Source: Citrus sinensis (lineage: Eukaryota; Streptophyta; Magnoliopsida; Sapindales; Rutaceae). Taken from it: 64,000 bases of DNA. The stretch lies in contig NC_068562.1 of the NCBI RefSeq assembly GCF_022201045.2, forward strand, positions 5,066,001 to 5,130,000, read 5' to 3'. A model generated the notes under the pieces. That model was not told the origin of the DNA. It saw only the letters and a program-made list of their open reading frames with translations, and searched no databases. A program made the position numbers and the translations under genes. Below are positions 52,101-64,000 of the stretch, one piece after another (position 1 is the stretch's first letter; each line of letters starts with the position of its first letter).

Positions 52101-53136
52101 CTTATATAACCTTACACGACCAAGTCGTGTGTTATATGATGAAATTATAATCGGCATAATCCATCACATTTTCACAATTTGCATGTAGCAAAACAACTAG
52201 AATTTGTTTTCGAACATGTTATAAAAGACTCACAGCTAATTAATCTATTTTTTCAATATAAAACCCTAATTTTTTATTTTTTTTCCCCAAATATCAACAA
52301 GAAAACTAATTACAAGGAATTACTTACCTCAAGTAGTTACATTCTAACAATTTTGGAGTAAAGGATTAACTCTCGCCGGCGATTGTGTAGTGACAAACTA
52401 GGCTTATCTTTCTCAGTTGTGGCATCTTCTCCTTCTCAAGCTCAGTTTGCTCGTATTGATGTTCGATTTAATATGTATGGACAATGAATGTTTGTTTGAG
52501 TAGAGGTGATGTTGGTGAGGAAATTGAGAATGGAGGATGAGTTTTTGTTTGTTTGAGCAGAAGTGATGCCTTTGAGTTGAAGTGTTTTTAAATAAGAATA
52601 GTTTAATAATTTCCTCTCAGTTTTTAAAGAGTATTGATAAAAATTTTGGCAAATTCTAATTTTAGGGTATTAAGATAAATTTTAAAGTATCAAGGTGTAT
52701 CTGCTGCAATTCCCGCTTGATTATCTTCCTGCCACAGCTATCTTAAGAGGGGAAAAAGGAAAAAATGTACTAAAGAAGCATACAAATTCCCCACATGGAG
52801 TAGGTGACAATATTAACCTGAGGTGAGATCTGAAAGAAATCCATCGTCATAAGCTGTGCGAAATTTTATTGAGTCCATCCATGTATAATGAATGTCGCTT
52901 TTTTTTTGTTTTGCTTTGGGGAACAGTAATGTATATCACTTCATAGGAAGAAAGAAGCAACAAAATGTGTTTGTTTCAGGTAGTATAGCCCCTAAAAAAT
53001 GTTCCCTTACAACAGCATTTCGATATTTAGCTTATGAACGGCGTAAAAGAATACCCTTTTCTTTTTGTTTCTTCTGAAAATGGACAAAGAACAAGGCCGC
53101 ACGTCCTTTTCAGAACAGAAAACGACATAAGAGAAC
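52101..53136. other. Spacer 3' of the oligopeptidase gene
   Basis: AT-rich; its right part is probably the 3' UTR of the leftward oligopeptidase gene. No gene seen. Confidence 0.45.
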
Positions 53137-56100
53137 TTAAGCAGAGGCTGCTGTTGACAATAGACCGTTGTGCCTGAGCAATGGCTCTGGTGAAGGTTCA
53201 CGCCCTCGGAATTCCACAAAAACCTGGACAAGACATCATTTAACAATAACATGGGATTGTAGGCTAAAACAAAATACTATACAAGATTAACAAATTTAAT
53301 GCTTTCTATTTTACAAATGATGAAAATGATGCGATAGAATAATGGATATGATGTATAAAATTTGTAACAGCTTGCGTTGCCTAACCTCTAATGGTGGCTT
53401 TCCACCACCGAATGCAAGAATGGTCTCCCTGAACCGACGCCCTGTATCTTGGACAGCCTGTTGCAATATATAACTACATAATTATAAAGAACAGCTTTTA
53501 AAAACTGTAGACGGGAACTATTGAGAAAAACTGCTCCTAACAAAAGCTTTTCTGAGGGCCTAGGCTAGTGCATCAGAAGTACAAATATGAAAAATAAGGT
53601 AGAACCATAGAAGCTACATGAAGAAGGAAATTTGATTTTGAAGTGCATCTAATAAGTGAAAATTTGAGTTTCAAGGCATGAAGCAGGACTGTGAGATAGT
53701 CCTGTATTCCTTTCCCCAGAATACCTTGCTGTCATTCAATCCAGCATCCTCAAATGCTGAGAAAGCATCAGCAGACAATACCTCTGCCCACTGCAACATA
53801 GAAAATTATACTTTCAGATTCCATTAAAAAGAAAAGAAGTAGAAGGAATACAATTGAGGTCCACGTAATGCCAAAACATCTGAGAATAATACAATTTTTT
53901 TTTTTTCCATTGCAGGGGTGTGGTTGCATGGTTAGCAGGCAAGACAACAGTGACAAGGATCACAAGAATAAAAGATTACCTTGTAACTATAATATCCAGC
54001 AGCATATCCACCTGATATCCACAGGGATAATTATTATAGGAATATCCAATTAAAGCATACACCAAAATAGTATAAATAGAAGACAGAATTCAGATGAATT
54101 AAGCATGCACAAACACCTGCAAATATATGGCTGAAGCTGCAAAGGAATCTGTCCTCTGGCAGTGGGGGTAACACTTGGGTTCTTTTCGAAACCCTTTGAT
54201 CGACATCAAAAACAGACTCTGACCCGCCAGGAACATAATTTGTATGCAGCTCCAAGTCTACACTAGCAAATCTTAGCTGAAAATTACAATCCAAAAGAGT
54301 TAAAACAGTGCATCATGCACACACAGATTTGCTAAAATTCACGATCTCCACTCATGAAAACATAGACAAAAATAAGAGCAGCGCAAGTGTTACTTAAAAG
54401 AGAAAAAACATTACTAAGGCAAACAAGACCCTAAAAGAGATCGTATGAAATATATAGATATGTATCCAAATCCAATACCAAATAGGGCACCATATGTTCC
54501 ACTAACCTGACGTAGACTAAAGGAGCCAGCACGGAAAGTCCTCGCAGCAAGCAGCTTCAAGTATACATCTTCAGGGAGACTCTCTCCAGTTTGATAGTGC
54601 TTGGCAATGCTCATCAAAGTATCCCTGAAGAAAAACCATGAGAAATACTCACACACTGTACAAATCCACAATAGAACAATTATGAAAATGAAAAACTATT
54701 TTAAAAAATTATGCATTTGTCTCAAAGAGCTCCAGAAAATGCAAATTTTCATAGGAAAAATGAATCAACAATATACTTGTGAAATACAAAACATTACCAA
54801 GCATACAAGCAAGCAAATTGAATCTAATGCTGCTTACACCTCCCGCGCCCCCCCCCCCCCCCCGGCCAAAAAAAAAAAACTTCTTTAAACAAAAAAAACC
54901 ATCACTGAATTACAATCTGAAACATCCTACAGTTTAAGGATGATAAATAGGGCTTAGGTTTGAAGAAATAACCTATGGTAACACCAGTTTTCCATGAATT
55001 GTGAGGGTAATTCAACAGCATCCCACTCTATTCCCCGGATGCCAGCAACTAGGCTTTCATCCTGTTTGGTCAACATATGCTGAAGTGCATGACCAAATTC
55101 ATGGAAAACAGTCTCAACCTGCACAAGGTGTTAGAAAAAAATATAATTTACAATGAAGTTAAAGCTGCAACACCCACTGGTCAATACCGCTGACTGGGGT
55201 TCTTGGACTGCAGTGGTCGCCACTGAAAAGCCTTCTTACTGAGAAAGGGCCAAGGTGAAGGGGGGCATGCAGTTACAAAATATGACAGTGGCTATAATGG
55301 ATACTGTTCTCAACAATAACATGATAAAAATGAAGAATAAAAGACAAATGAAGGGATTGGAAGAGAATATTACTGAAGGAAAAGGAAACTGTTTAGCAGA
55401 TAAAGTGAACATAAGGACTGAGCTTTATATTTACAATAACAACAATTGAATCATCTATTTACATGCGAAACAACAACATAGCCGCAAACCCATACACTAC
55501 TGGATGTTTTAAGAAATTCACAAGAAGCTAACAAGTTGGCTAATCACATATACTTCTACTGCTTCTGACCCAACTGCCCCCACAACAGTTCATGGCCTGG
55601 ACATGTCAAAAATTACAGGCTCCTGATGATTCACCCAATTTATTCCCAAATTTAAATTGTCTAAAGAGCAAAAAAAAAAAAAAACAAAGTAGTGCTTATG
55701 CTCACCTCACGAAATGTCATAAGGCTTGGCTTATCCCCAACAGGTGGGGTTTGATTGCACACCATGTGGGCAACAGGTAACCTCGACGTAGTACCGTTGC
55801 GTGACAGAACACGACTTCGAGAAACAACCTCATCCATCCACGCACCTCCCTTTTTTTCAGATGGACGGGAATATGGATCAAAATAGAAGTATGCATTTGG
55901 ACTACCTGAAGAATCTTTGACACAATAGAATCTGACATCATTGTTCCAAACCTGTTAAACAATAAGCACACATAAGCAGGATGTGAATAGAAATTCTCTG
56001 TCACAGCAAGAAAACAAAGAAAAAATTTGTGTATATTTATTACAGGAGCTAGACCATCAGCCGGTTCGATATCGATTCCAAAAAGTGTCTTCGCAAGATT

Positions 56101-59100
56101 GAAAAGGCCATCCATAACTTTTGGCAATGAGAAATATGGCCGAAGTTCTTCCTGTAGAATTCAAAGTAGTGAACAAATAAGTGTGTCCATGTACTGAGGT
56201 ATCTGAGGAAATTTGATTGTGCACCCACACATGATGACACACAACTTGCAGATAATCTAAACAGTAAAGGGTTACAAGCCTGAAATGAATTAGTGTTAAC
56301 AAAAAGTGTGTGGCATGGAGAGAGGAGAGAGAGAGAGTCAACCTCATTGATCTCATATTTTGACTCACGAAGTCTCTCACTCCAAAAACTGATGTCCCAA
56401 TGGTCCAATTTGTCAGCTTCTAATGCACCTTGACTTTTGGAAAAACTTTTAAGGTCTTCCATGTCTGCAAATAAAGATCAAATTTTGATCAACCCATGAA
56501 ATTATGTGTAAAATATATCAAAAGAAAAATACTTCTACCCTCATAACTTATAACAGTGTCACCAGAGCATCAAACATAGATATCCTCAGTAAACAATACC
56601 ACGGAAAAGTGACCCAAGTCATGGTGCACCTACTAAATTCAAAACAAGCAATAATTTATGATATTGTACAACCATCGGTCTACCAATTAGCTACCCAGCC
56701 AGCTAGCTAAATGTGAGTGTGTCATAACTAGCATGAAAATATAAACATTTCCAGAATATCAAAAACTTACCAAACACCTTCCAAAATAAGAGTAAATCCT
56801 ACCAAATAAAACCCTTCTGATAACTAGGCTTTATGTAACGCTTCAAAGGTGATATGGAGAGTAAGCCTTTGCATCCTCAGAAAAATATATATCTAAGAGA
56901 TAGCTTTAAGGACTAAAACCTAAAAGACAACACACGGAGAAATCCTTTCATCCACAAAATAATTACATCTAGGGAGATACCTTGAACTGCAGGGTCCCAG
57001 GAAGCACTCTGAAGCTTTTCTAGCAGCTCAAATGCTTTGTCAACAGTAGCCATTTTCATTGCCATGCTCACCTGATAATACCTGATTCTGTCAGACTATC
57101 AAAAGGAAGTTTGTTTTGAAAGACAAAAGACTCGTACCTCAGCATAGTTTTTGTAACCGAGAAGTTTAGCCTTTTCCAACCTAAGCTTCAATATTCGGTC
57201 AATGATTGGTGTATTGTCCAAATCACCACTGGAGGCACGACTCACATAAGCTCGATAGACTTCCTCACGCAAAACACGATTTTTAGCATGTTGCATGACG
57301 GACATAAAACTTGGAGCGTCCAATGTAATTATCCATGGCCCATTCTCAGCAGTTGCATTTTCATGCCCCTGTTATTACATATTGAAAATACATAAGTGAA
57401 AATATAGTACAATAAGATATGCTGAGCCAGACTGGATGAATGAAAATAGAGACAGGAAAAAAAAATAAAAAATACTAGGTTCTGAAATAAAATACCTTGG
57501 ACAACGCTGTTTGTGCAGCCAAACCAAGAGCAGTGGCAGGTAATCCTTCAATTTCTTTCTTATCGGTTATTAACTTTTCAAATTTCTTTGTGGCGTCCAA
57601 AACATTCTCCGAAAATTTATGAGAGAGTTTTTCCAGTTCCTGCGGATCATTTCAATATTAATTTACAAAAGGCTACTAAACAAGTCAAGGATCATGAACA
57701 GAAGCCTCCTTACTTAAACTCAAAATAAAGTATCGCTTACTCAGCAGCCAACTTTTAATGGAACAAAGTGACATAAGTAAAGATTATAAGGTTTTGGAAA
57801 ATTCTGTTAAATGTGATCCTTTTCACTCTGGAAGAAAAGAAAAAGAAAATACATAATCTAAATAAGTACAATATTGGTTTTCGGCATGAATGGGGTCGGA
57901 TTAATATTAGAATCACCAAATGGGAAGGAAAAAAGAAAAATGGAGAGATGACAGCAACTGAAGATCGTACAATTCTAGACAAGGAAAGCATGATTCAGGT
58001 GGCCAACCCCATCATGGTTCAATGTATAAATGATTGTTAGTAGGACGATAAGAACGGCTTAAGATGAAAAAGATCAAATATGATTTCATGCTAATGCTAT
58101 GACTGTCTTCCACACATAATAAAAAATGCATTAAGTTTTGTAAGGGTAAGCACAGTCAACCTAGATGTTTATTTGAATCATAAGATGCACTTTCTATGAA
58201 ATGATAAAGGCCAACCAAGAACTTGAAATAGAAATTTACAGCAGAATATATACGAATACAAGGCATCAAACAAAGCAAAATATCTTTCAGTTTATCCCGT
58301 ATGGGCATCAATAATTTCCACTTGAAACAAACCTGCTCAATCTTGTTAAATTGTTCTCGTTTATCATCTTCCAGTGAGACACCATTGAGAACCGCTTCCT
58401 TTATTTGTGCTGCACAGGCACCAATATAAAACATATTAGACTAATAACTCAAGGTTAGACTTCAATATTCATAGAGAACTAAAGAAAACGAGGCAACCAA
58501 ATTGTAAACCATTTGGCTCCCATTCCTAAGTTAGACATAAAGTCTCAGATATAATAACTCATATCATGAATTTCCAAAAATCAAGTTCTTAAATCATAGC
58601 AACCTCTCATAAATTTTGAAAATAAAAAATGAATGGAAATTTACTTTTTCCCAAGTAAAGCAGCTAAAAAGTATCAATCTATCATTTAATTTAACCATCT
58701 TAATTGTTAGAGCATTAGCCAACATTCAAGATCTTGACATATATTCACTAACGTAAATTCATTCATGAAAACATGATCTGATTTGTGACAATGGTTGGGT
58801 ATGAACTAACATTAATTCAAGATACATTCGTCCGAATTTTGACACATTAACTGTATGCTGGAGCCTGGAGATCAGCAGTCAACTTATTTACTACCAGAGT
58901 AGCAAAGACAAACACTGTAAATATCTGAAAAATGAATGTTATGTATGATTGTTATAGAAATTCAGGTAGAATGTAGGCATCGCATCCCAAGTAAAAAAAA
59001 AATCTTGTGAATTTCATTGTCCAATCAAAATGCACCAGATAGAAGCAAGGTATCAATAATAATAATTTTAGATTATAGAATAACCGCAAGTTTAAGCATC

Positions 59101-60102
59101 CAAATTCGACAAAAGAGGAGCAATTACTCCAGGTACACAATATAAATAATTTAATTTTACTCACATTCGACTATACGTTTGCGAGCATGACTCAAAGCAT
59201 TCCATTCAGGAGATTCTTGAATAGCTTTGAATGCATTGTAGATGGGTTTGCTTTGACCCAAACGAAGCTGAAACTTCACTTTCTCTGGCTGCAAACCAAA
59301 TGAAAACAATTTAAGAGCCAAAATTCAGAAAAACTGTAAACAGTACACGTACTTTACGCAATTCAAGTAGTATGTCTTGACAACAAAATCAAAGTTGAAA
59401 ACATATAAACATATTATATGGATGTGTTTGAAAACACACACCTGGACTTCTTCAATGGCAGAACGGAGCTCAGGAGTGTCCTTAACAGACTTCAGATGAT
59501 TGATCATCCCCCAAACAACAGTCAGTTGATCTACAATCTTCTCCAGTGGCTCCACCAACTTTGGCCATGACGGCTCCACTGTTCTCTCCAGTTCATCCAA
59601 ATCACTTTCCTACAATCACAACCCACGATAGAAACAATCAAAGCCCCAACATAAAACAGATACATCAAATACCCTTGATTATCAATAGGCAATAAAAAGA
59701 CAAACAGAAACAGAAACAGAAAAAAAAATCCAGTACCAGTTGTTTCAAAAGAGCACGAATCCCAGGCCGGACATGCTCGGCCTTAACGACATCAAAAGGA
59801 GGAAACTCAAAGTCCTGCAACAACGGATTGTCTTTGAGAGATAAGTCATCAACAGCAGAAGCAGTCGCGGAGGCGGCCATAGAGAGTGAAGAAGGGGGGC
59901 AAGTAGAACTAGTAGAGAAAGAGAGTGAGGTCGTTTTGGATTTGTGAAGAGATTGGAGACAAAAGGAGAAAGAAGAAGACCAGAGAGGACAGGATTGGGA
60001 TTTGTGTAAATATTTTGAGGTCAATTGGGATATGCGTTTTGGTGACTTTCTTAATATTGGGTGAACTGAGCGCGACACCGAGAAACGGGTAGCCATGAGC
60101 AT
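53137..60102 (-). CDS. TOP1: Organellar thimet oligopeptidase (oligopeptidase A, M3 family)
   Basis: Seventeen exons read leftward: 60102-59737, 59609-59442, 59288-59165, 58409-58333, 57639-57496, 57368-57138, 57071-56981, 56464-56343, 56151-56044, 55951-55706, 55118-54973, 54624-54507, 54276-54117, 54011-53980, 53790-53725, 53457-53386 and 53223-53137. They total 785 residues, close to the 791 I recall for the Arabidopsis enzyme. The Ser/Arg-rich N-terminus ([12 protein letters not shown], about 80 residues before [16 protein letters not shown]) fits a dual plastid/mitochondrial presequence. The zinc site is HEFGH (565-569) with Glu595 in AVELPSQ. Also typical are GGAWMDE and [18 protein letters not shown]. 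The enzyme degrades short peptides, including released targeting peptides, after the presequence proteases. The start could also be the second Met (60096). The presequence favours the organellar over the cytosolic paralogue. Confidence 0.93.
54847..54862. repeat. Poly(C) tract in an oligopeptidase intron
   Basis: About 16 Cs followed by GG and an A-run, inside the intron between exons 11 and 12. Confidence 0.7.
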
Positions 60103-61480
60103 GTTCAACACAAGCAGACTTGCTACCAATGCTCGCTTTGGTATGTGCATTCTCCCTACATTTACAATACTACCCTTCATATTTTTAAATTAAAAAAAAA
60201 TTATTTATTGATTCTTTTCAAGTCCATTTGGAAAATCTCCGGAAAAGGAGCCTAACTTTGCCTTCGAAGGTTCGTGTCCAGCTATATTACCCATGGTGTT
60301 TGGTACCCTATTTTTTATCTTTTTGAAATACACCTTTAGATTCAACCCAAAAGTTGTACAACGGGTTAGATGCATTTGTTAGGTTATTAACATTAAATGC
60401 CCCTATTGTTTATACAAAATAAGAAAAATTAAAAGTTGTTAAATTGTAACATGTAAGTCCATAATATTTTAAATTCTTTTTAGATTATTGAACTAGATTT
60501 TCAATTAAATGGCTTATTCTTACATTTGTTAATATTTATTTAAATTAATAATTCTCTTATTAATTAATAAACTAATTAATTTAATATATAGCTAAACATT
60601 GTATTTTTTTTACTAACCATAATTGACAATAAATATATACATGATTTTTTTTAATTTAACAAAATGGCAGTCAATTTCCTCCCATGTGAGAGATATTATA
60701 CCTTTTTTTTTCTCTAATGCAAGAAATTTTACTATCTCAAATGGATGAAATGCACAAAATATGAAAATAAATTTAATTTCATATTATATATAATTAATGT
60801 TTTATTATTTTCTTGTAACATAATATTTATTTAACATACTATAAATTATTTGATTATGTAGAAAAATATATTAATTTACTAATAATAATAATAATAATAA
60901 AGTGTTAGTTTATCAATTCGTAAAATCATGAGTTTATCAATTCATAAATTCATTTTTATTCATTTGAACAAGGATTTTGTATTTTTGGATTACTCTATTT
61001 GAAAATAATTTAAATATTCTTAATTAATTTTTTGTAATTAAAAAGATGAGTAATACTTTTATTTTATTAGTTTGTTTCTATATTGTAAATAATTTTAATT
61101 ATATTTTAATATTAATCATTTTAGGAAAAGTAAATAAAAAATAAGATTTTTTTATGTAAAACACATTAATTAGCTTTTCATATTATAAAATGCATAGTGA
61201 TTTATAATAAAAATTAAATACGCATGTTTAACCCTTACAATATATATATATATTGTGTTACATTCTTGTCAGATTAATGGCTAAGTGCTGGAAAACAGAA
61301 CCATGGCCATGACCAATTTTTTATTTTTAAATTTTTTAGTTTGGTAGTGAAATGGATTTTTTTTTCTTCAACTCTAACCATTTATGCATTCTCTTCTCTA
61401 CATATATTGCAATAAAAAAAACTTATATTCTCCAAATTGACAAGTCTATGATGTTGGAGTATTGTATTCATGTTAGCATC
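60103..61480. other. AT-rich spacer upstream of the oligopeptidase gene
   Basis: The first few hundred bases are the promoter of the leftward gene. The rest is very AT-rich, with an (AAT)n tract near 60881-60900. No gene seen. Confidence 0.5.
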
Positions 61481-61494
61481 TTTGAAAAATGCTT

Positions 61495-61803
61495 TTTTTT
61501 TTTTATTACATGAGACTAATGCTCAAACTACAACTCATATTACATGAGACTATAACTGATATTTACAAATCAGACTATTACTAGGACCAACTTACATCAA
61601 TGCTAATGAAGCTCTGTTCAGATTTTAACCCTCACAAATATTCGAGAGATGTCTACTCCTCACTCTTGGGTAAGGAAATAGATTATCTTCACTCAATTTT
61701 TAATTGAAGAAGAAAATACCCTCACAATGCATTTGTGGGGGTTCGAACTGCTACCCTCCAATTTGGAGGGCAGTAACCCTGACCACTCGGCCTAAGGCCA
61801 AGT
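61495..61803 (-). mobile_element. tRNA-headed SINE, copy 4 (minus strand)
   Basis: On the minus strand the head reads GGCCTTAGGCCGAGTGGTCA (A-box region), then CAGTTCGAACCCCCAC (B-box), followed by the family body with CTCGAATATTTGTGAGGG. The tail is the T-run at 61493-61504. The target-site duplication is TTTGAAAAATGCTT (61481-61494) and TTTGAAAAGTGCTT (61804-61817), one mismatch in 14. Its head is closer to a real tRNA than those of the other copies. Confidence 0.8.
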
Positions 61804-61817
61804 TTTGAAAAGTGCTT

Positions 61818-61970
61818 CTGAAATAGATTGTGGCTTCCAAAAACATCATTGTAATTGAAAATTTTTAGGTGCAGGACTAATGTGTAAAAATATAAAATTC
61901 TTTAATTTTTTTGTTCTTTAAACAAATAAATGGATTCCATTACAATTAACCTTGAAAAGACAAAAAAGGG
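61818..61970. other. Short spacer between SINE and hairpin chain
   Basis: AT-rich; nothing recognised. Confidence 0.4.
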
Positions 61971-62164
61971 TGGGTACAAACCCATGTGGCAACGTAGTTT
62001 CGGCCTTCGTTTTGGGTTTGGCTACAATGCCGGGAGCATTGTAGCCGGCACCATGCCGGGCTCTCAAAAAGAGAGCCCGGCTGTCTTTGGCTGCCATTTG
62101 GCAGCCAAAGACTTGGTGCAGCCGGTTAACAAACCGGTTGCACCATATTTTTTTAAAAAAATAT
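61971..62164. repeat. Chain of consecutive hairpins
   Basis: Four strong stem-loops follow one another with short gaps. 62020-62046: GGCTACAATGC, 5-nt loop, exact complement. 62055-62081: GCCGGGCTCTC, loop AAAAA, exact complement. 62085-62110: CTTTGGCTGCC, loop ATTT, exact complement. 62115-62144: GGTGCAGCCGGTT, loop AACA, complement with one mismatch. A weak one (TGGGT/ACCCA, about 61971-61984) precedes them and an AT palindrome (62145-62164) follows. The block is GC-rich in an AT-rich setting. Confidence 0.85.
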
Positions 62165-62337
62165 ATAAAAATACAATATAAAAATTAAAAAAAGTCAAAA
62201 TAATTTTTTATAATATAATTAATAGCAAAAGATAAATAAATTAAATAATATAATACAAACCATATAATACAATATAATATAATGAAATAAAATGGTAAAA
62301 AATAAAGAAATTGAAAATGAAAAAAATAGTATTTCAG
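62165..62337. other. AT-rich linker before the satellite array
   Basis: Short, very AT-rich (ATAATATAATAC-like runs); no gene. Confidence 0.5.
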
Positions 62338-64000
62338 GTTTAACATCAGTTGTTGCATGTCTGACGTCTCGATTGCATGTTTGACGTAGATGTTGCGTGT
62401 GTTAAATAAAGCCCAAAATAAATAAAGAAATAATATTCCCGAATATTCTCGTCTGTTTCATGTTTGACGTCGAAGTTACGAACTATACGTGATAAGTTTC
62501 ATATTTTACGTGAAGTGTTGCAAGTTTCATGTTTAACGTTCGTTGTTACATGTCGGACGTCAGGGTTGCATGTTTGACGTAAGTTGTTGCATGTCTTGAA
62601 TAAAGCCAAAATAAAGAATATTCTCGAATATTCTCGTCCGTTTCATGTTTGACGTCGAAGTTGCGAACCTTACGTGATAAGTTGTATATTTCGCGTGAAG
62701 TGTTGCAAGTTTCATGTTTAACGTTCGTTGTTGCATGTCGGCCGTTTCGGTTTCATGTTTGACGTTAAATGTCTCAAGTTTTGGATAAAGCCAAAATAAA
62801 GAATATTCTCGTCTGTTTCATGTTCGACGTCGAAGTTGCAAACTTTACATGATAAGTTGCATATTTCACGTCCAGTGTTGCAGGTTGCATGCTTAACGTC
62901 CGTTGTTGCGTGTCCGACGTCCCAATTGCATGTTTAACGTAAGATGTTGCATGTTTTAAATAAAGCCAAAATAAAAAATATTCCAGAATATTCTCGCCCG
63001 TTTCATGTTTGACGTCTAAGTTGCGAACTTGACGTGATAAGTTGCATATTTTGCGTGAAGTGTTGCAAGTTTCATGTTTAACGTCAATTGTTGCATGTAT
63101 GACGGAAATATTTCATGTTTGACGTACGATGTTTCAAGTTTTGGATAAAGCCAAAATAAAGAATATTCTCGAATATTCTCGTCCGTTTCATGTTTGACGT
63201 CGAAATTGCGAACTTTACGTAATAAGTTGCATATTTCATGTAAAGCGCTGCAAGTTTCATATTTAACGTTAGTTATTGCATGTCCGACGTCTCGATTTCA
63301 TGTTTGACGTATAAAGTTGCATGTTTTGGATAAAGCAAAAATAAAGAATATTCTGGAATATTCTCGTCCGTTTCATGTTTGACGTCGAAGTTGCGAACTT
63401 TACGTGATAAGTTGCATATTTCGCGTGAAGTGTTGCAAGTTTCATGTTTAACGTTAATTATTGCATGTCTGACGTCTGAATTTCATGTTTGACGTATGAA
63501 GTTGCATGTTTTGGATAAAGCCAAAATAAATAATATTTTGGAATATTCTCGTCCGTTTCATGTTTGACGTCGAAATTGCGAACTTTACGTAATGAGTTGC
63601 ATATTTCACGTAAAGCGTTGCAAGTTTCATGTTTAACGTTAGTTATTGCATGTCTGACGTCTGAATTTCATGTTTAACGTATGAAGTTGCATGTTTTGGA
63701 TAAAGCCAAAATAAATAATATTTTGGAATATTCTCGTCCATTTCATGTTTGACGTCGAAATTGAGAACTTTACGTAATGAGTTGCATATTGCACGTAAAG
63801 CGTTGCAAGTTTCATGTTTAACGTTAGTTATTGCATGTCTGACGTCTGAATTTCATGTTTGACGTATGAAGTTGCATGTTTTGGATAAAGCCAAAATAAA
63901 GAATATTCTGGAATATTCTCGTCCGTTTCATGTTTGACGTCGAAGTTGTGAACTTTACGTGATAAGTTGCATATTTCGCGTGAAGTGTTGCAAGTTTCAT
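62338..64000. repeat. 185-bp satellite array, running off the window
   Basis: Monomer starts, marked by RTTTCATGTTYGACGTC, lie at 62455, 62640, 62815, 63000, 63185, 63370, 63555, 63740 and 63925: a 185-bp period with one 175-bp unit. A partial unit begins the array. Each monomer holds about six diverged subunits of roughly 21 bp with consensus near GTTGCATGTTTGACGT, then an AT-rich part (GGATAAAGCCAAAATAAAG, ATATTCTGGAATATTCTCG). Two monomer types alternate irregularly: one with ACGTGATAAG and CGCGTGAAGTG, one with ACGTAATRAG and ACGTAAAGCG. Confidence 0.95.

Noticed and set aside
61735-61803. Possible minus-strand tRNA gene
   Set aside because: Only the A- and B-box regions are tRNA-like. 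The poly(A) tail and target-site duplication show it is the head of a SINE.
61930-62181. 83-codon plus-strand frame
   Set aside because: It lies over the hairpin chain; the GC-rich stems lack stops by composition. No recognisable domain.

Overview
This is eukaryotic plant nuclear DNA from a eudicot. Introns are short, GT-AG and T-rich, spacers are AT-rich, and every gene is a plant-type gene. Two genes, SYMRK and STR2, belong to the arbuscular-mycorrhiza (AM) toolkit, so the plant is an AM host and not a Brassicaceae. The protein sequences look like a woody rosid such as Citrus. That is an impression from memory, not a proven identification.

Gene order (strand): 3' end of a GH3 beta-D-xylosidase (+, 1-1176); tiny CYSTM cysteine-rich protein (+, 5062-5588); GTE-type bromodomain/ET factor (+, 11209-12795); glycine-rich-domain protein GRDP (-, 14616-20173); chloroplast protein like At4g37920 (-, 22774-25404); NAA40 histone N-terminal acetyltransferase (+, 25885-26616); half-size ABCG transporter STR2 (+, 28860-31536); symbiosis receptor kinase SYMRK (+, 34956-40397); BRICK1 of the SCAR/WAVE complex (-, 42261-43016); PEX10 RING ligase (+, 43840-46664); ribosomal protein uS3/RPS3 (+, 47663-49688); organellar thimet oligopeptidase (-, 53137-60102). 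I worked out exon models by hand. In every one the splice phases close and the protein length matches its family.

The centre of the window is the most striking part. STR2 (lipid export to the fungus across the periarbuscular membrane) and SYMRK (entry receptor kinase of the common symbiosis pathway) are consecutive genes on the same strand, 3.4 kb apart. Their flanks (GRDP, At4g37920-like, BRK1) are housekeeping genes that AM-incompetent plants retain.

Spacers hold four copies of one tRNA-headed SINE family, each with a readable target-site duplication (1.8, 4.5, 6.2 and 61.5 kb). They also hold a TRIM-like LTR miniature, a probable solo-LTR fossil, two foldback elements built from perfect 20-bp RY palindromes, a small MITE in the STR2 promoter and a decayed MULE-like stretch. 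The right end has a chain of consecutive perfect hairpins (about 62.0-62.16 kb). It is followed by a 185-bp satellite array that runs off the window and is itself made of roughly 21-bp ACGT-containing subunits.
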